DNA from: Polaribacter cellanae
Lineage (GTDB): Bacteria > Bacteroidota > Bacteroidia > Flavobacteriales > Flavobacteriaceae
NCBI RefSeq assembly: GCF_017569185.1
Contig: NZ_CP071869.1
Span: 4,006,501-4,070,500 of the forward strand
Length of the DNA: 64,000 bases
Direction: 5' to 3'
Positions 53,569 through 64,000 of the stretch are shown here, one piece after another. The position numbers were made by a program, and so were the translations under genes. The notes below the pieces were generated by a model, which ran no database searches, was not told the origin of the DNA, and saw nothing but the letters and a program-made list of their open reading frames with translations. Every line of letters starts with the position of its first letter. Within the stretch, counting starts at the first letter, position 1.

Positions 53569-56500
53569 ATTAAACGAGCTGCGAAAAAAATACTAAAATG
53601 GTTAGGGTACATTGTACTCTTTTTGTTGTTGGTTAGTGTTTTTTTATCCACCTCTTTCGTGCAAACGAAATTAGGAGAATATGCAACCAACCGAATTAAC
53701 GACGATTTTGGAACCAATTTAACCATTGGAAAAATAAACTTGTCTTTTTTAGGAAGCGTAGAGCTTAAAGATGTAAAAATTAAAGACCATCATAAAGACA
53801 CTTTAATTTTTGTAAATAGTTTAAGTACTTCTGTTTTAAATGCCAAAAAAGTACTAAATAGCGAAGTTTTATTAGGCGATATTACCATAGATGGCGCACA
53901 TTATTATATGAAAACCTATAAAGGGGAAAAAGATGATAATATGGCTGTTTTTATGGATAGTTTTAAAAGCAATAAGCCAAAAGATTCTCTTATTGCTCCA
54001 TTTATTTTAAAAACAGCGAATGTTTATATAAATAATTTAGATTTTAAACTAATTAATTTAAATAAAAAAGATTCCTTGGTTTTTTCAGCATCAAAAACAG
54101 GAGGAAATTTACAAAACCTATCTATTGTTGGTCCTAATTTTTCTACCAATACAAGAGGTTTGTATTTTGTTACCAATTTAGGGTTAGAAGTTACCAATTT
54201 AACAACCAATTATACATTTACAAAAACTGCGATGAAATTTGCTAATACTACTTTGCAAACCAAAAATTCAAATATTTATGGAGATATTCTTTTCAGCTAT
54301 AAAAGAGAAGACTTAACTAGTTTTACAGATAAAGTAAAAATAAATGCAAATTTTAAAAAAAGCGATTTAAGAGTTTTCGATTTAAAGAAATTCTACAACG
54401 AAGTAAGTGGAAACGATTTAATTACTTTTAAAACAAATATGGTTGGAACGTTAAATAATTTTGAATTGAAAAATTTAAAATTAGCCACCCAAAAAGGTAT
54501 CCGCGTTTATGGAGATTTGTCTTTTGTAAACGCTGTAAATGTAGAAAGGGGCTTCGTTTTCGAAGGGGATTTAAACAATTTAACAGGAACTTATAGAAAA
54601 TTAAAAAATATAATGCCCAACGTTTTGGGAAAAAACATTCCAACAGAATTCGATAAGTTTGGTCGTTTTGTAGCCAGAGGAAAAGTAAGGGTAACACCCA
54701 CTCAAATGACAGCTACTGTTACTATGAGCTCTCAAATAGGTGGTGTTGTAACCGATTTAGAAATCGATAATTTAGATGCAATAGATACTGCAGGTTATGC
54801 TGGGAGTTTGCAGTTATTGGGTTTCGATATGGGAAAGTTTTTAAACGACCCGTTGTTTGGTAAAGTTTCTTTGGAAGGAGATGTTAATGGAAATGGATTT
54901 AAATTATCGAATATCGATACTCGATTTATTGGTAAAATTTCTGAATTTAATTTTAAAGATTATACCTATAAAAATATTACAGCCAATGGTCAATATCAAA
55001 ATAATAAATTTGATGGCGACTTGTTAATTAATGATGAAAACTTTAAAATGGACTTTAAAGGTTTGGCAGATTTGTCTTCGGAAGTGCATAAGTTCGACTT
55101 TAAATCGAACATTATGTATCTAAATTTAAAACAAACAAATCTTTTTACAAGAGATAGTATTTCTGTTGTAAAAGGAAACATAACTTTAGATATCGAAGGA
55201 AACGATTTAGATGATATTGTTGGAAAAGCAACCTTTAGAAACGTGCTTTACACCAACGAAAAGAAAGAATATACATTTAAAGAATTCGACGTTACCTCTT
55301 CTTTAAAAGACAGCATAAAAACCATTGAAGTAGTTTCCGAGGACATTGCAAGTGGATCTATTTCAGGAAAATTTTCTTTTGAAGAGTTACCAAAAGTGGC
55401 GCAAAATGCCTTGGGTAGTATTTATACGAATTACAATCCATATTCTGTTACTCCAAAACAATATTTAGATTTTGATTTTACGATTTTTAATAAGATTGTA
55501 AATGTATTTTTTCCATCGATTTCTATTGACGATAACACCAAATTAAAAGGAAAAATAAATTCTGATAAAAATCTTTTTAAATTGACGGTTTCTTCACCAA
55601 GAATCGATGCTTATGGTAATGAAGTAAAAGAAATTTTACTGAGAACAGACAATCAAAACCCGCTTTACAATACACATTTAACAGCCTCAGAAGTAAATAC
55701 ACCCTATTATAATGTTTCTAAACTAAATTTATTAAATAGAACCGAAAATGATACCTTGTATTTTAAATCAGTTTTTAAAGGTGGAGACAAGAAAAATGAA
55801 GACTTTAATCTCGATTTTTTCTACACATTTAATCCAGAAGGAAAATCGGTGGTTGGTTTTGAAGAATCTTCATTTATTTATAAAGAAAATACATGGAATA
55901 TCAATCCAGATAAACAAAATACAGATAAAATTACATTCGATTTAAAAAAGGGTGAGTTTAATTTTAGTCAATTTAAATTAGTTTCAGGAGAACAAAAAAT
56001 AGAATTTACTGGAAGTCTAAAAGGAACTGAAGAAAAAATATTACTAGCAGATTTTACAAAAGTAAATTTAGAAAGTTTTCTCCCCAAAATCGATAGTTTA
56101 GCTTTAAAAGGAACACTCTCTGGAAATTTAGATTTTGTTCAAAAAGATGGAGAGTACAACCCAGAAGCAACATTAATAGTTAAAGATTTTCAGGTAAATA
56201 GTTTTAAACAAGGAAATTTATCTATTAATGTACAAGGAGATAATTCTTACGAGAAGTACAACGTAAATTTATCCATAGAAAATAAAGATGTAAAAAGTAT
56301 TGCAGCAACAGGTTCCTTAGATTTTTCTTTAGAAAGGCCTATTGTAGATCTAAACGTTTATTTAGAAGAATTTAAGCTAGAAGCATTTAGTCCATTAGGG
56401 CAAAATGTTTTATCTTCTTTAAGAGGAAGTGCTACTGGAGATTTTACATTAAGAGGTTTTTTAAGCAACCCAGATATGGATGGAAGTTTAACGCTTAAAA

Positions 56501-58026
56501 ATGCAGGGTTAAAATTTCCTTATTTAAATGTAGATTACGATTTCGAGGGCGAATCTATCATTAATTTAATGCAACAATCTTTTATTTTAGAAGACTTTAA
56601 ATTGTTAGACACCAAACATAAAACGAAAGGAATTTTTAAAGGAAGTATTTCTCATTTTAACTTTAAACAATGGTTTTTAGATTTAAAAATAGAAAGCGAT
56701 AACCTGTTAGTTTTAGATACTAAAAACAAAGAAGAAGCCTTGTATTATGGAAGTGCTTATATAGATGGTTCTGCAAGTATTACAGGTTTAACAGACAGGC
56801 TTACAATAGATGTAAATGCAAAAACAAAGGCAGGAACTCTTTTTGTAGTTCCTTTAAAAGACGTAGAAACTGTAGATAGTTATAATTTAATTCACTTTAA
56901 AACAAAGGAAATTAAAGCAAAAGATCGCCAAAAACAAATTGCTTTAGAAGCTTTAAAAGGATTGGAATTAAACATCGATTTAGAAGTTACCAAAGATGCA
57001 GTTGCACAAATAGTTATAGACGAGGTTTATGGAAGTCAGTTAAAAGGAAGAGGTTCAGGAAATTTACGTATAGAAATAGACACTAGAGGAAAATTTAATA
57101 TGTTTGGAGACTATTTGGTAAATAGTGGAGTGTACGATTTTAAATACGGAGGAATTGTAAACAAGCCATTTGCAATCCAAAAAGGAGGAACCGTTTCTTG
57201 GAATGGAAACCCTGCAGATGCAAATTTAGATGTTACTGCGATTTACAAAGCAAAAGCAAATCCAGGCGTTTTATTGGAGAATTTTAATTCGAATAGAAAT
57301 ATCGAAGTAGATTTGGTGGCTAAAATTACAGGAGGTTTATTCAATTCTAAACAAGAATTAGACATTCAACTAAGCAATGTAGATCCAACAATTGCCAACG
57401 AGTTAGAATTTATTTTAAATGATAATAATGTAAACGAGAAAACAACACAGTTTATCTCTTTACTAGCGTTTGGTAATTTTACAAATCCAGACAAGCTAAA
57501 TTTCGATGCAAATGCAACGATTACAAATACAGCTTCAAGCGCAATTGCAGCAGCTTTTTCAAGTTTGTTAAATAGTCCAAATAGTAAATTTCAATTAGGT
57601 GTAGATTATCAACAGGGGCAATCAAATAGTGGTGTAGAACGTTTAAATATCGATAATCAAGTAGATTTATCCGTAAGCACAAAAGTTAGCGATCGAGTTA
57701 TTATTAATGGAAAAGTAGGAGTTCCAGTGGGTACAAAAACACAGTCGAGTGTTATTGGAGAAGTAAAAGTAGAAATTTTATTAAACGAAGAAGGTAATTT
57801 TAGAGGCGTAATTTTTAATCGTCAGAACGAAATTCAATATACAATCGAAGATCAAGGGTATACACAAGGAGTTGGACTTTCTTATCAGGTTAATTTTAAT
57901 ACCCTATCTGAGTTGTTACAGAAGTTAAATTGGAAAAAGAAAAAAGTAAAGCCTAAAAAGAAAGATATAGCAAAAGATTCTCTTCAAAAAGTTAACAAAG
58001 ACTTAATAAACTTTGAAGGAAATTAA
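53569..58026 (+). CDS. tamB: TamB-like outer-membrane biogenesis protein
   Basis: A protein of about 1485 residues: N-terminal membrane anchor (KRAAKKILKWLGYIVLFLLLV), a very long beta-helical region with repeated DUF490 character, and the conserved C-terminal TamB domain (about 1080-1420, GVYDFKYGGIVNKPFAIQKG and the SALAAAFSSLLN-like segment). TamB carries lipids between membranes with TamA. The only in-frame NTG start is a TTG at 53623, inside the membrane helix. In frame before it are an ATT at 53569 and one at 53563, then a stop at 53560. ATT at 53569 gives a complete anchor, so I place the start there. Confidence 0.88.
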   Translation: MKRAAKKILKWLGYIVLFLLLVSVFLSTSFVQTKLGEYATNRINDDFGTNLTIGKINLSFLGSVELKDVKIKDHHKDTLIFVNSLSTSVLNAKKVLNSEVLLGDITIDGAHYYMKTYKGEKDDNMAVFMDSFKSNKPKDSLIAPFILKTANVYINNLDFKLINLNKKDSLVFSASKTGGNLQNLSIVGPNFSTNTRGLYFVTNLGLEVTNLTTNYTFTKTAMKFANTTLQTKNSNIYGDILFSYKREDLTSFTDKVKINANFKKSDLRVFDLKKFYNEVSGNDLITFKTNMVGTLNNFELKNLKLATQKGIRVYGDLSFVNAVNVERGFVFEGDLNNLTGTYRKLKNIMPNVLGKNIPTEFDKFGRFVARGKVRVTPTQMTATVTMSSQIGGVVTDLEIDNLDAIDTAGYAGSLQLLGFDMGKFLNDPLFGKVSLEGDVNGNGFKLSNIDTRFIGKISEFNFKDYTYKNITANGQYQNNKFDGDLLINDENFKMDFKGLADLSSEVHKFDFKSNIMYLNLKQTNLFTRDSISVVKGNITLDIEGNDLDDIVGKATFRNVLYTNEKKEYTFKEFDVTSSLKDSIKTIEVVSEDIASGSISGKFSFEELPKVAQNALGSIYTNYNPYSVTPKQYLDFDFTIFNKIVNVFFPSISIDDNTKLKGKINSDKNLFKLTVSSPRIDAYGNEVKEILLRTDNQNPLYNTHLTASEVNTPYYNVSKLNLLNRTENDTLYFKSVFKGGDKKNEDFNLDFFYTFNPEGKSVVGFEESSFIYKENTWNINPDKQNTDKITFDLKKGEFNFSQFKLVSGEQKIEFTGSLKGTEEKILLADFTKVNLESFLPKIDSLALKGTLSGNLDFVQKDGEYNPEATLIVKDFQVNSFKQGNLSINVQGDNSYEKYNVNLSIENKDVKSIAATGSLDFSLERPIVDLNVYLEEFKLEAFSPLGQNVLSSLRGSATGDFTLRGFLSNPDMDGSLTLKNAGLKFPYLNVDYDFEGESIINLMQQSFILEDFKLLDTKHKTKGIFKGSISHFNFKQWFLDLKIESDNLLVLDTKNKEEALYYGSAYIDGSASITGLTDRLTIDVNAKTKAGTLFVVPLKDVETVDSYNLIHFKTKEIKAKDRQKQIALEALKGLELNIDLEVTKDAVAQIVIDEVYGSQLKGRGSGNLRIEIDTRGKFNMFGDYLVNSGVYDFKYGGIVNKPFAIQKGGTVSWNGNPADANLDVTAIYKAKANPGVLLENFNSNRNIEVDLVAKITGGLFNSKQELDIQLSNVDPTIANELEFILNDNNVNEKTTQFISLLAFGNFTNPDKLNFDANATITNTASSAIAAAFSSLLNSPNSKFQLGVDYQQGQSNSGVERLNIDNQVDLSVSTKVSDRVIINGKVGVPVGTKTQSSVIGEVKVEILLNEEGNFRGVIFNRQNEIQYTIEDQGYTQGVGLSYQVNFNTLSELLQKLNWKKKKVKPKKKDIAKDSLQKVNKDLINFEGN

Positions 58027-58261
58027 CTTCCTTTTTCCTTAATTTTATAACATGTTTTTTAGGAAAACAAGAGTATTTATAATTATATAAAGTACTCTTT
58101 TTAATATAAATTAATTTGTAAATAACCTATATAAAAAACGTTTAACTTTTTTAAATTATGCTTCTTAAAAAGCATATATAAATAAAGGAAAAAGCCTAAA
58201 ACGATTTCGTAGTTTTTTTATTTTAAATGCCTAAAAAGCAGTAATTTTACGATATATAATT

Positions 58262-59245
58262 ATGAAGAAAATAAAAAAAATAGCAGTTATGACTTCTGGG
58301 GGAGATGCTCCTGGAATGAATGCAGCAATTAGGTCTGTAGTTAGAGCATGTGCTTATTACAGAGTTAGTTGTGTTGGAATATATAGAGGTTATGAAGGTC
58401 TTATCGAAGGCGATTTTATTGAGTTAACAGCAAGAAGTGTTAACAATATTATCAATAAAGGAGGTACCATTTTAAAATCTGCAAGATCACAAGAATTTAG
58501 AACCAAAGAAGGTAGAGCCAAAGCTTACGAGCATTTAAAAGAAAATGATATCGAAGGAATGGTTGTAATTGGTGGAGATGGATCTTTTACAGGAGCAGTA
58601 ATCTTTAACGAAGAATATAAATTTCCAGTAATTGGAATTCCTGGAACTATCGATAACGATATTTTTGGAACGACGCATACTTTAGGGTACGATACTGCAT
58701 TAAATACAGCTGTAGAAGCAATAGATAAAATTAGAGATACAGCATCTTCGCACAATAGATTATTTTTTGTAGAGGTAATGGGAAGAGATGCTGGTTTTAT
58801 TGCCTTAAATGCAGGAGTTGGAGCAGGAGCAGAAGAAATTTTAATTCCTGAAGAAGATTTAGGATTAGATAGAATGTTAGAATCTTTAAAAAAGAGTAGA
58901 AGAACAGGGAAATCTTCTAGTATTGTAGTGGTTGCAGAAGGAGATAAATCTGGGAAAAATGTGTACGAATTAGCAAAATATGTAGAAGAAAACTTACCAG
59001 AATACGATGTTAGAGTTTCTGTTTTAGGACATATGCAAAGAGGAGGTTCTCCATCTTGTTTCGATAGAGTTTTAGCAAGTAGATTAGGGGTTAAGTCTGT
59101 AGAATTATTATTAGATGGGAAAACAAACTTAATGGTAGGTTTAAAAAATAACGAAGTAATAAGTACAAGTATTGCAGAAGCAATCAAAGGAGGTCACTCA
59201 ATAAATCAGGAACTTTTAAGAGTTTCAGATATTATGACCACATAA
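58262..59245 (+). CDS. pfkA: 6-phosphofructokinase
   Basis: A 327-residue ATP-type phosphofructokinase that forms fructose 1,6-bisphosphate in glycolysis. GGDAPGMNAAIRSVVR binds ATP, GGDGSFTGA (from residue 104) follows, and the catalytic PGTIDNDI has Asp131. HMQRGGSPSCFDRVLASRLG closes the active site. It is followed 28 bp later by gap, a glycolytic pair often seen in this group. Confidence 0.97.
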   Translation: MKKIKKIAVMTSGGDAPGMNAAIRSVVRACAYYRVSCVGIYRGYEGLIEGDFIELTARSVNNIINKGGTILKSARSQEFRTKEGRAKAYEHLKENDIEGMVVIGGDGSFTGAVIFNEEYKFPVIGIPGTIDNDIFGTTHTLGYDTALNTAVEAIDKIRDTASSHNRLFFVEVMGRDAGFIALNAGVGAGAEEILIPEEDLGLDRMLESLKKSRRTGKSSSIVVVAEGDKSGKNVYELAKYVEENLPEYDVRVSVLGHMQRGGSPSCFDRVLASRLGVKSVELLLDGKTNLMVGLKNNEVISTSIAEAIKGGHSINQELLRVSDIMTT

Positions 59246-59258
59246 TATTAATTAGTAA

Positions 59259-60275
<1,017 letters not shown>

Positions 60276-60300
60276 TATTTAAAAATATACTATAAGTAAA

Positions 60301-60337
60301 AAAACCTGGTAGATTTATTTCTATCAGGTTTTTTTAT
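60301..60337. terminator. Bidirectional terminator between gap and ridA
   Basis: AAAACCTGGTAGA and TCTATCAGGTTTT pair over 13 bp with one G-U, followed by a T run; on the other strand a T run also follows. It ends gap (forward) and ridA (reverse). Confidence 0.8.
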
Positions 60338-60340
60338 TTT

Positions 60341-60374
60341 TGAATACTGAATACTGAATACTGAATACTAAATA
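60341..60374. repeat. Tandem heptamer TGAATAC, about four copies
   Basis: Consecutive TGAATAC units with the last copies diverging (TAAATAT). It lies between the terminator and the ridA stop codon. Simple-sequence slippage is the plainest explanation. Confidence 0.6.
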
Positions 60375-60755
60375 TTACTTCACAGCAATTACACTAATTT
60401 CTACGTTTACAAACTTAGGTAAATTGGCAACTTCTACAGTTTCTCTTGCAGGTGCAGTTTCATTATCGAAATACTCTCCGTAAACTGTATTTATTTCAGC
60501 AAAATTATTCATATCAGAAATAAAAATAGAGGCTTTAATAACATTTTCGAAAGACATTTTTGCAGCAGCTAAAACTTCTTTTAAATTTTCCATTACTTGC
60601 TTTGTTTCCAAAGCTATACTGTCTAAAACCAATTCTCCAGAATTAGGGTTTATAGCTATTTGTCCAGACGTATACAAAGTGTTTCCAGTTAATACAGCTT
60701 GGTTATATGGTCCAATTGGAGCAGGTGCATGTTTGGTGGTAATTATTTTTTTCAT
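60375..60755 (-). CDS. ridA: RidA family enamine/imine deaminase
   Basis: A 126-residue RidA/YjgF protein. HAPAPIGPYNQAV and the conserved Arg104 in PARETVEVANLP are the substrate-binding residues of the deaminase subgroup, which removes reactive 2-aminoacrylate. Length is normal and there is no signal peptide. It lies downstream of lptD on the minus strand, separated from it by a disrupted DUF3592-like frame. Confidence 0.92.
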   Translation of the reverse strand: MKKIITTKHAPAPIGPYNQAVLTGNTLYTSGQIAINPNSGELVLDSIALETKQVMENLKEVLAAAKMSFENVIKASIFISDMNNFAEINTVYGEYFDNETAPARETVEVANLPKFVNVEISVIAVK

Positions 60756-60799
60756 GGTTTTTATATTATTTCTCGCAAAATTGCAGATATGCGAAGTTA

Positions 60800-61261
60800 T
60801 TAATTTTTAAAATAATTTAGAATAAAATCTAATTGATCTGTATAGCAGTAAATAGCAAATGAAAGCAGTAAAAAACCAAAAATTAAAAAATAATAAAAAT
60901 TATAATTTCTTCCTTCGTTGTTTTCTAATATAATTTCGACGTCTTGGTTTTCTTTATTTAAATAAATTATACTCGTATTAAATGGAGGGTTTCTCTTAGG
61001 GTTTTTTGTGGTTGAAAATTCTAATTCTCTTTCTATCTCATGTCCATTTTTATCTATAAACTTTACAGTGTAATAATATTTAACTTGAGAATGATTTATA
61101 TTAAAACCATCTGTTTCTGGATCACTATCATATTCATCATCATTTCTAACTTCTCTAATAGATGTAACTAAAGCCTGTTTTCTAATACCAATCTTTTTTA
61201 AAACAACTATTTTATCAAGCGATTTTATAGCAGTATAAACGATAATAAAAACCCAATATTG
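60800..61261 (-). pseudogene. DUF3592-like open frame without start codon
   Basis: A 153-codon open frame runs from a stop at 61262-61264 to TAA at 60802-60800. It reads TAIKSLDKIVVLKKIGIRKQ, then KYYYTVKFIDKNGHEIEREL, then a C-terminal membrane helix, and fits small two-helix proteins of the DUF3592 type. No ATG, GTG or TTG occurs in the right place. In the next frame just upstream the sequence reads ISFIILTILGF, which would complete the first membrane helix if one base were gained or lost at the GGGTTTTT run near 61250. I therefore see a recently frameshifted gene, or one starting at ATT. Confidence 0.5.
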
Positions 61262-61290
61262 TTAAAATAATAAACGAAATATTATTCGTC

Positions 61291-63981
61291 TTAAAACAAT
61301 CTTCTATCTGGTGGTTTATTTTTATCCCATTTTAAATCTGCTAAAACAGAAGATTTTACACCAATAAAAAAGGTATAAGAAGAATTTGTACCGAAAGGAA
61401 CCCAGTTAAAATTGAATTGCCAACTATCTAAATCTCTTGTAAAATTAAATCTAGAAAATGTAAATGCGCCACCTTTAAAATCGTAACCAGAAGAATAACC
61501 AACTTTCCATTTTGGAGATAACTCTAAATTACCACTAAAAATTAAACTCTGTACTCCTATTTTTCCTCCATCAATGCCATTATTATTGTAATTTGTAGAA
61601 TAGGCTAAATTAATGGACCAAGGAATATCTGCATTGTAAAGTTCTGCTTTTTTATCTTTATTATTAGAGTTCGATTTGTTAGAGGACCCAAAACGATTTG
61701 TTTGGTCTATATCACCTCCTATAATATCTGGAGGGTTGTTCCCAGAATTGGTGTTTGTTTTATTCTTATCATCTTCTTTGTCTTTTTTAAAATCGGCGCT
61801 AGAAATAGAGTAGTTTGCTGTTAAACTCGCATTTGTTAGTCTTGGAAATCCAGAGTTAAATTCATCGATATTTATAATAGAGCCATTAACTTTAATCACT
61901 TTATAAGGGTCTAAAGAGCCACTTAAATTAACAGCTAATTTATCTTTAAAGAAGCGGGTTCCTGCAGAAAAACTAATATTAGACCATCGCAAACTATCTG
62001 CAGCAATGTTATAGGAAGTGTTAAAATTTAAATTGTTTAAAAGTGTTATTTTTTTATCTTCTTCGTCACTATCTGGGTCATCTGATGCGACTTTGGCTTC
62101 CAAAACATTGTTTACAGAAATTCCAATAGAATTACTTAATCCTGTAGATGGAGCTTTGTATAAACTATTATCGAAAATAGTGTACTGTTCAAAATCTAAA
62201 GGGTCTGCACTTTTGCGAACTTGTTTTACATATTGGCTACCAAAATCTGGCCTGTAAGAATAAGAAATAGAGGGTCTAAGAGTGTGTCTAATCGTTTTTA
62301 ATTTTCCTCTTTTAAAATTAAATGTACCATAAATGTTTGTAGATAAACTAACTCCTAAATTATAGGTTCTAAAAGACTTAAAACCAACTAAAGAATCGGT
62401 TCTAACTTCTGCACGAATAGGGTCGTATTCTTTTTCGATATAATTAAAATTCCAAGATTCTTCGTAATTTGCGCTTGGCGAAATTGTAAAATATTTAAAA
62501 GCTTTTAAGTTGGTGTTGGTTCCTGTTCTATGTCGCATTCCAGACTTAGCAGTTTTAAACATCTTAGCAGTTAAAAAATTATCTTCTGTTGTATTTATTA
62601 AATACTGGGCTTGCATTGTATAGTTGAAACCCATTTTTTGAATTGGGTTTTTCTTTACACCATCTTTACCTGCAAATGGGTAAATTCGGTTCATATTCAA
62701 CGTTAACGAAGGCAAAGTCATTGTAATTCTTTTTGTATTCGTATTTTGTTGGTGTGTTGCAGTAACATTCATATTAAAAGGTGTTCCAACAAAAGTTTTA
62801 CTATAATTTACAGACGAGTTAAAAGAGTTGTTTTGTGATTGAGAAATATTAGATTGGTTTAAAGACTGCCTAAAAAAACGACTACTTCCTAAATTAACAG
62901 AAGCTGTAAATCTAGAATTAGGACTTGCTTTAGAATCTTGATTGTGAGACCAACGTAAGTTAAAATTATTAGATTTAGAGAAATTTTTAAAACCACGAAT
63001 TCCATTAATTATATTTTCGTAGTTAAAGCTAAAAGAGCCATTAAAACGATATCTTTTATTATAGTTAGAGTTGGCTCGAAAACCCCAAGTTCCATTAGAA
63101 TAAGCGTCTCCAGTAATTGCAAGATCTATATAATCGCTAATGGCAAAATAATAACCACCATTTTGGAAACCAATTCCTCTGCTAGTACTACCAGTATCGA
63201 AAGCAGGAATTAAAAAACCAGAAACACTTGTTTTTGATAATGGAAAATAAGCAAAAGGTAAAACTATTGGAGTTGGTATATCTGCTAAAACCAAATTACT
63301 AGTGCCTACAATAATTTTTTTTCCAGGGACTAACTTTGCTTTGTTTGTTGCAATATAGTAATCTGGTTTTTCTTTATCTGAAGTTGTAAAGCGAATTTTT
63401 CGAATATAAATTGTCGAGTCATTTACTCTTTTGGTTTTCTCTCCATAAGTAAACATTTCACCTTGCTTAGTTTTTAAACCATAAATTAAAGCTCTTTTGG
63501 TTTTAAAATTATATACAATAGAATCTTGTTCGGTTTCTTCGTTACCTTGTTTAAATATAGGACGTTGTACATACCCTGTACTGTCTTTTATTCCTTTGGC
63601 AAAAAGTGTGTTTTTTTTATAATCTACAATTATAATTCCTGCTTTTAAATCTATATTTGTATAGGTAATATTTGCTTCATTATATAAAGTAACCGTTTTA
63701 TTTTTAGCATCTTGTATTGTATAATCTGTAGCAACATGCGTTATAATGTCTTCTATGCTTTCTTTCGGTTTTATAGTATCTAAAGAAGTCGTATCCTTTT
63801 TTTTACGTAAAAGAGTGTCCTTTTTTAAATTTGGAATGCTATCTTTTTTAAGTGGAGCAATCGTATCTCTTTTTCCAAGAGGAACAACTGTTTTTTTAGT
63901 TGGTTTTATATCTTGAGAAAACCCTAGCTTTATAAAAAAGAAGCAACAAAATAAAAGTATGTATGATAGGTTTGTTTGCAA
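61291..63981 (-). CDS. lptD: LptD-like LPS-assembly outer-membrane protein
   Basis: An outer-membrane protein of about 896 residues that inserts lipopolysaccharide into the outer leaflet. A hydrophobic signal peptide ends near LGFSQ. A Lys/Asp-rich linker with repeated LKKD wording covers about 25-75, an OstA/LptA-like periplasmic domain runs to about 240, and the barrel starts near PFAYFPLSKTSVSGFLIPAF. The start shown is TTG at 63981. The frame stays open to the window edge (codons for KIVFKA precede), so the real start may be outside the window. Confidence 0.88.
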   Translation of the reverse strand: MQTNLSYILLFCCFFFIKLGFSQDIKPTKKTVVPLGKRDTIAPLKKDSIPNLKKDTLLRKKKDTTSLDTIKPKESIEDIITHVATDYTIQDAKNKTVTLYNEANITYTNIDLKAGIIIVDYKKNTLFAKGIKDSTGYVQRPIFKQGNEETEQDSIVYNFKTKRALIYGLKTKQGEMFTYGEKTKRVNDSTIYIRKIRFTTSDKEKPDYYIATNKAKLVPGKKIIVGTSNLVLADIPTPIVLPFAYFPLSKTSVSGFLIPAFDTGSTSRGIGFQNGGYYFAISDYIDLAITGDAYSNGTWGFRANSNYNKRYRFNGSFSFNYENIINGIRGFKNFSKSNNFNLRWSHNQDSKASPNSRFTASVNLGSSRFFRQSLNQSNISQSQNNSFNSSVNYSKTFVGTPFNMNVTATHQQNTNTKRITMTLPSLTLNMNRIYPFAGKDGVKKNPIQKMGFNYTMQAQYLINTTEDNFLTAKMFKTAKSGMRHRTGTNTNLKAFKYFTISPSANYEESWNFNYIEKEYDPIRAEVRTDSLVGFKSFRTYNLGVSLSTNIYGTFNFKRGKLKTIRHTLRPSISYSYRPDFGSQYVKQVRKSADPLDFEQYTIFDNSLYKAPSTGLSNSIGISVNNVLEAKVASDDPDSDEEDKKITLLNNLNFNTSYNIAADSLRWSNISFSAGTRFFKDKLAVNLSGSLDPYKVIKVNGSIINIDEFNSGFPRLTNASLTANYSISSADFKKDKEDDKNKTNTNSGNNPPDIIGGDIDQTNRFGSSNKSNSNNKDKKAELYNADIPWSINLAYSTNYNNNGIDGGKIGVQSLIFSGNLELSPKWKVGYSSGYDFKGGAFTFSRFNFTRDLDSWQFNFNWVPFGTNSSYTFFIGVKSSVLADLKWDKNKPPDRRLF

Positions 63982-64000
63982 TGCTTTAAATACTATTTTT

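Noticed and set aside
53460..53726. 88-codon minus-strand frame between tsaD and tamB
   Set aside because: It overlaps the conserved N-terminal part of tamB and shows no recognisable protein; the first half is low-complexity AT-rich DNA.
58525..59187. 220-codon open frame on the minus strand
   Set aside because: It is antisense to pfkA, whose catalytic motifs are intact; its Ser/Pro-rich composition is that of a reverse-frame shadow.

Overview
The window is AT-rich DNA from a marine member of the Flavobacteriia. The protein families, the Bacteroidetes-type promoter elements (-33 TTTG and -7 TAnnTTTG) and the dispersed intergenic palindromes resemble Polaribacter, Tenacibaculum and their relatives. 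This placement rests on recognising families and not on a database search. I saw no rRNA, tRNA, CRISPR array, prophage or intact insertion sequence.

Positions 1-10.4 kb hold an L-fucose module. Eight minus-strand genes with gaps of 0-66 bp encode the whole non-phosphorylating route: an FucP symporter, a mutarotase, an L-fucose dehydrogenase (SDR), fuconolactonase, fuconate dehydratase, 2-keto-3-deoxyfuconate dehydrogenase and a diketo-deoxyfuconate hydrolase. An FMN-dependent L-lactate dehydrogenase uses the lactate made in the last step. An AraC regulator lies upstream, followed by a lipoprotein formylglycine-generating enzyme with both catalytic cysteines, which points to sulfated fucans as the fucose source. 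Positions 10.6-19.5 kb hold a second sugar locus: an AraC regulator divergent from a sugar porter, a DUF5107-TPR protein and a secreted GH2 glycosidase.

Positions 19.6-30.3 kb look like an inserted block. A thiamine-salvage operon (thiM-thiE-thiD-tenA) sits behind a TPP riboswitch and has visibly more G/C at third codon positions than its neighbours. Next come a PchR-like AraC regulator and an iron/siderophore-type operon (TonB-dependent receptor, DUF4198, DUF3325-like, DUF3649-like, PepSY). A nested inverted repeat marks the left side and a long hairpin repeat marks the right side. A related copy of the right-hand repeat starts at base 1.

Positions 30.3-44.7 kb are mostly minus-strand: a small lipoprotein with a structured leader or small RNA, a three-repeat outer-membrane protein next to a YdeP-type molybdopterin oxidoreductase and FdhD, a THUMP-like methyltransferase, an AI-2E exporter family protein, a two-domain duplicated protein, an RluA-type pseudouridine synthase, a VOC protein, gamma-glutamyltransferase, an ACP-phosphodiesterase-like protein and dnaN. 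Positions 44.9-64 kb carry a PIG-L deacetylase, a 35-residue membrane peptide followed by a sodium:solute symporter, a Gfo/Idh/MocA oxidoreductase, an LTA-synthase-like sulfatase-fold protein, tsaD, tamB (no ordinary start codon), pfkA-gap, ridA, a DUF3592-like frame without a start codon, and lptD.

The least explained items are the structured element at 30.6 kb, the 30-kb-spaced repeat pair with a compensating TAA-loop hairpin, the YdeP-linked Gly-rich outer-membrane protein, and the microprotein coupled to the symporter.
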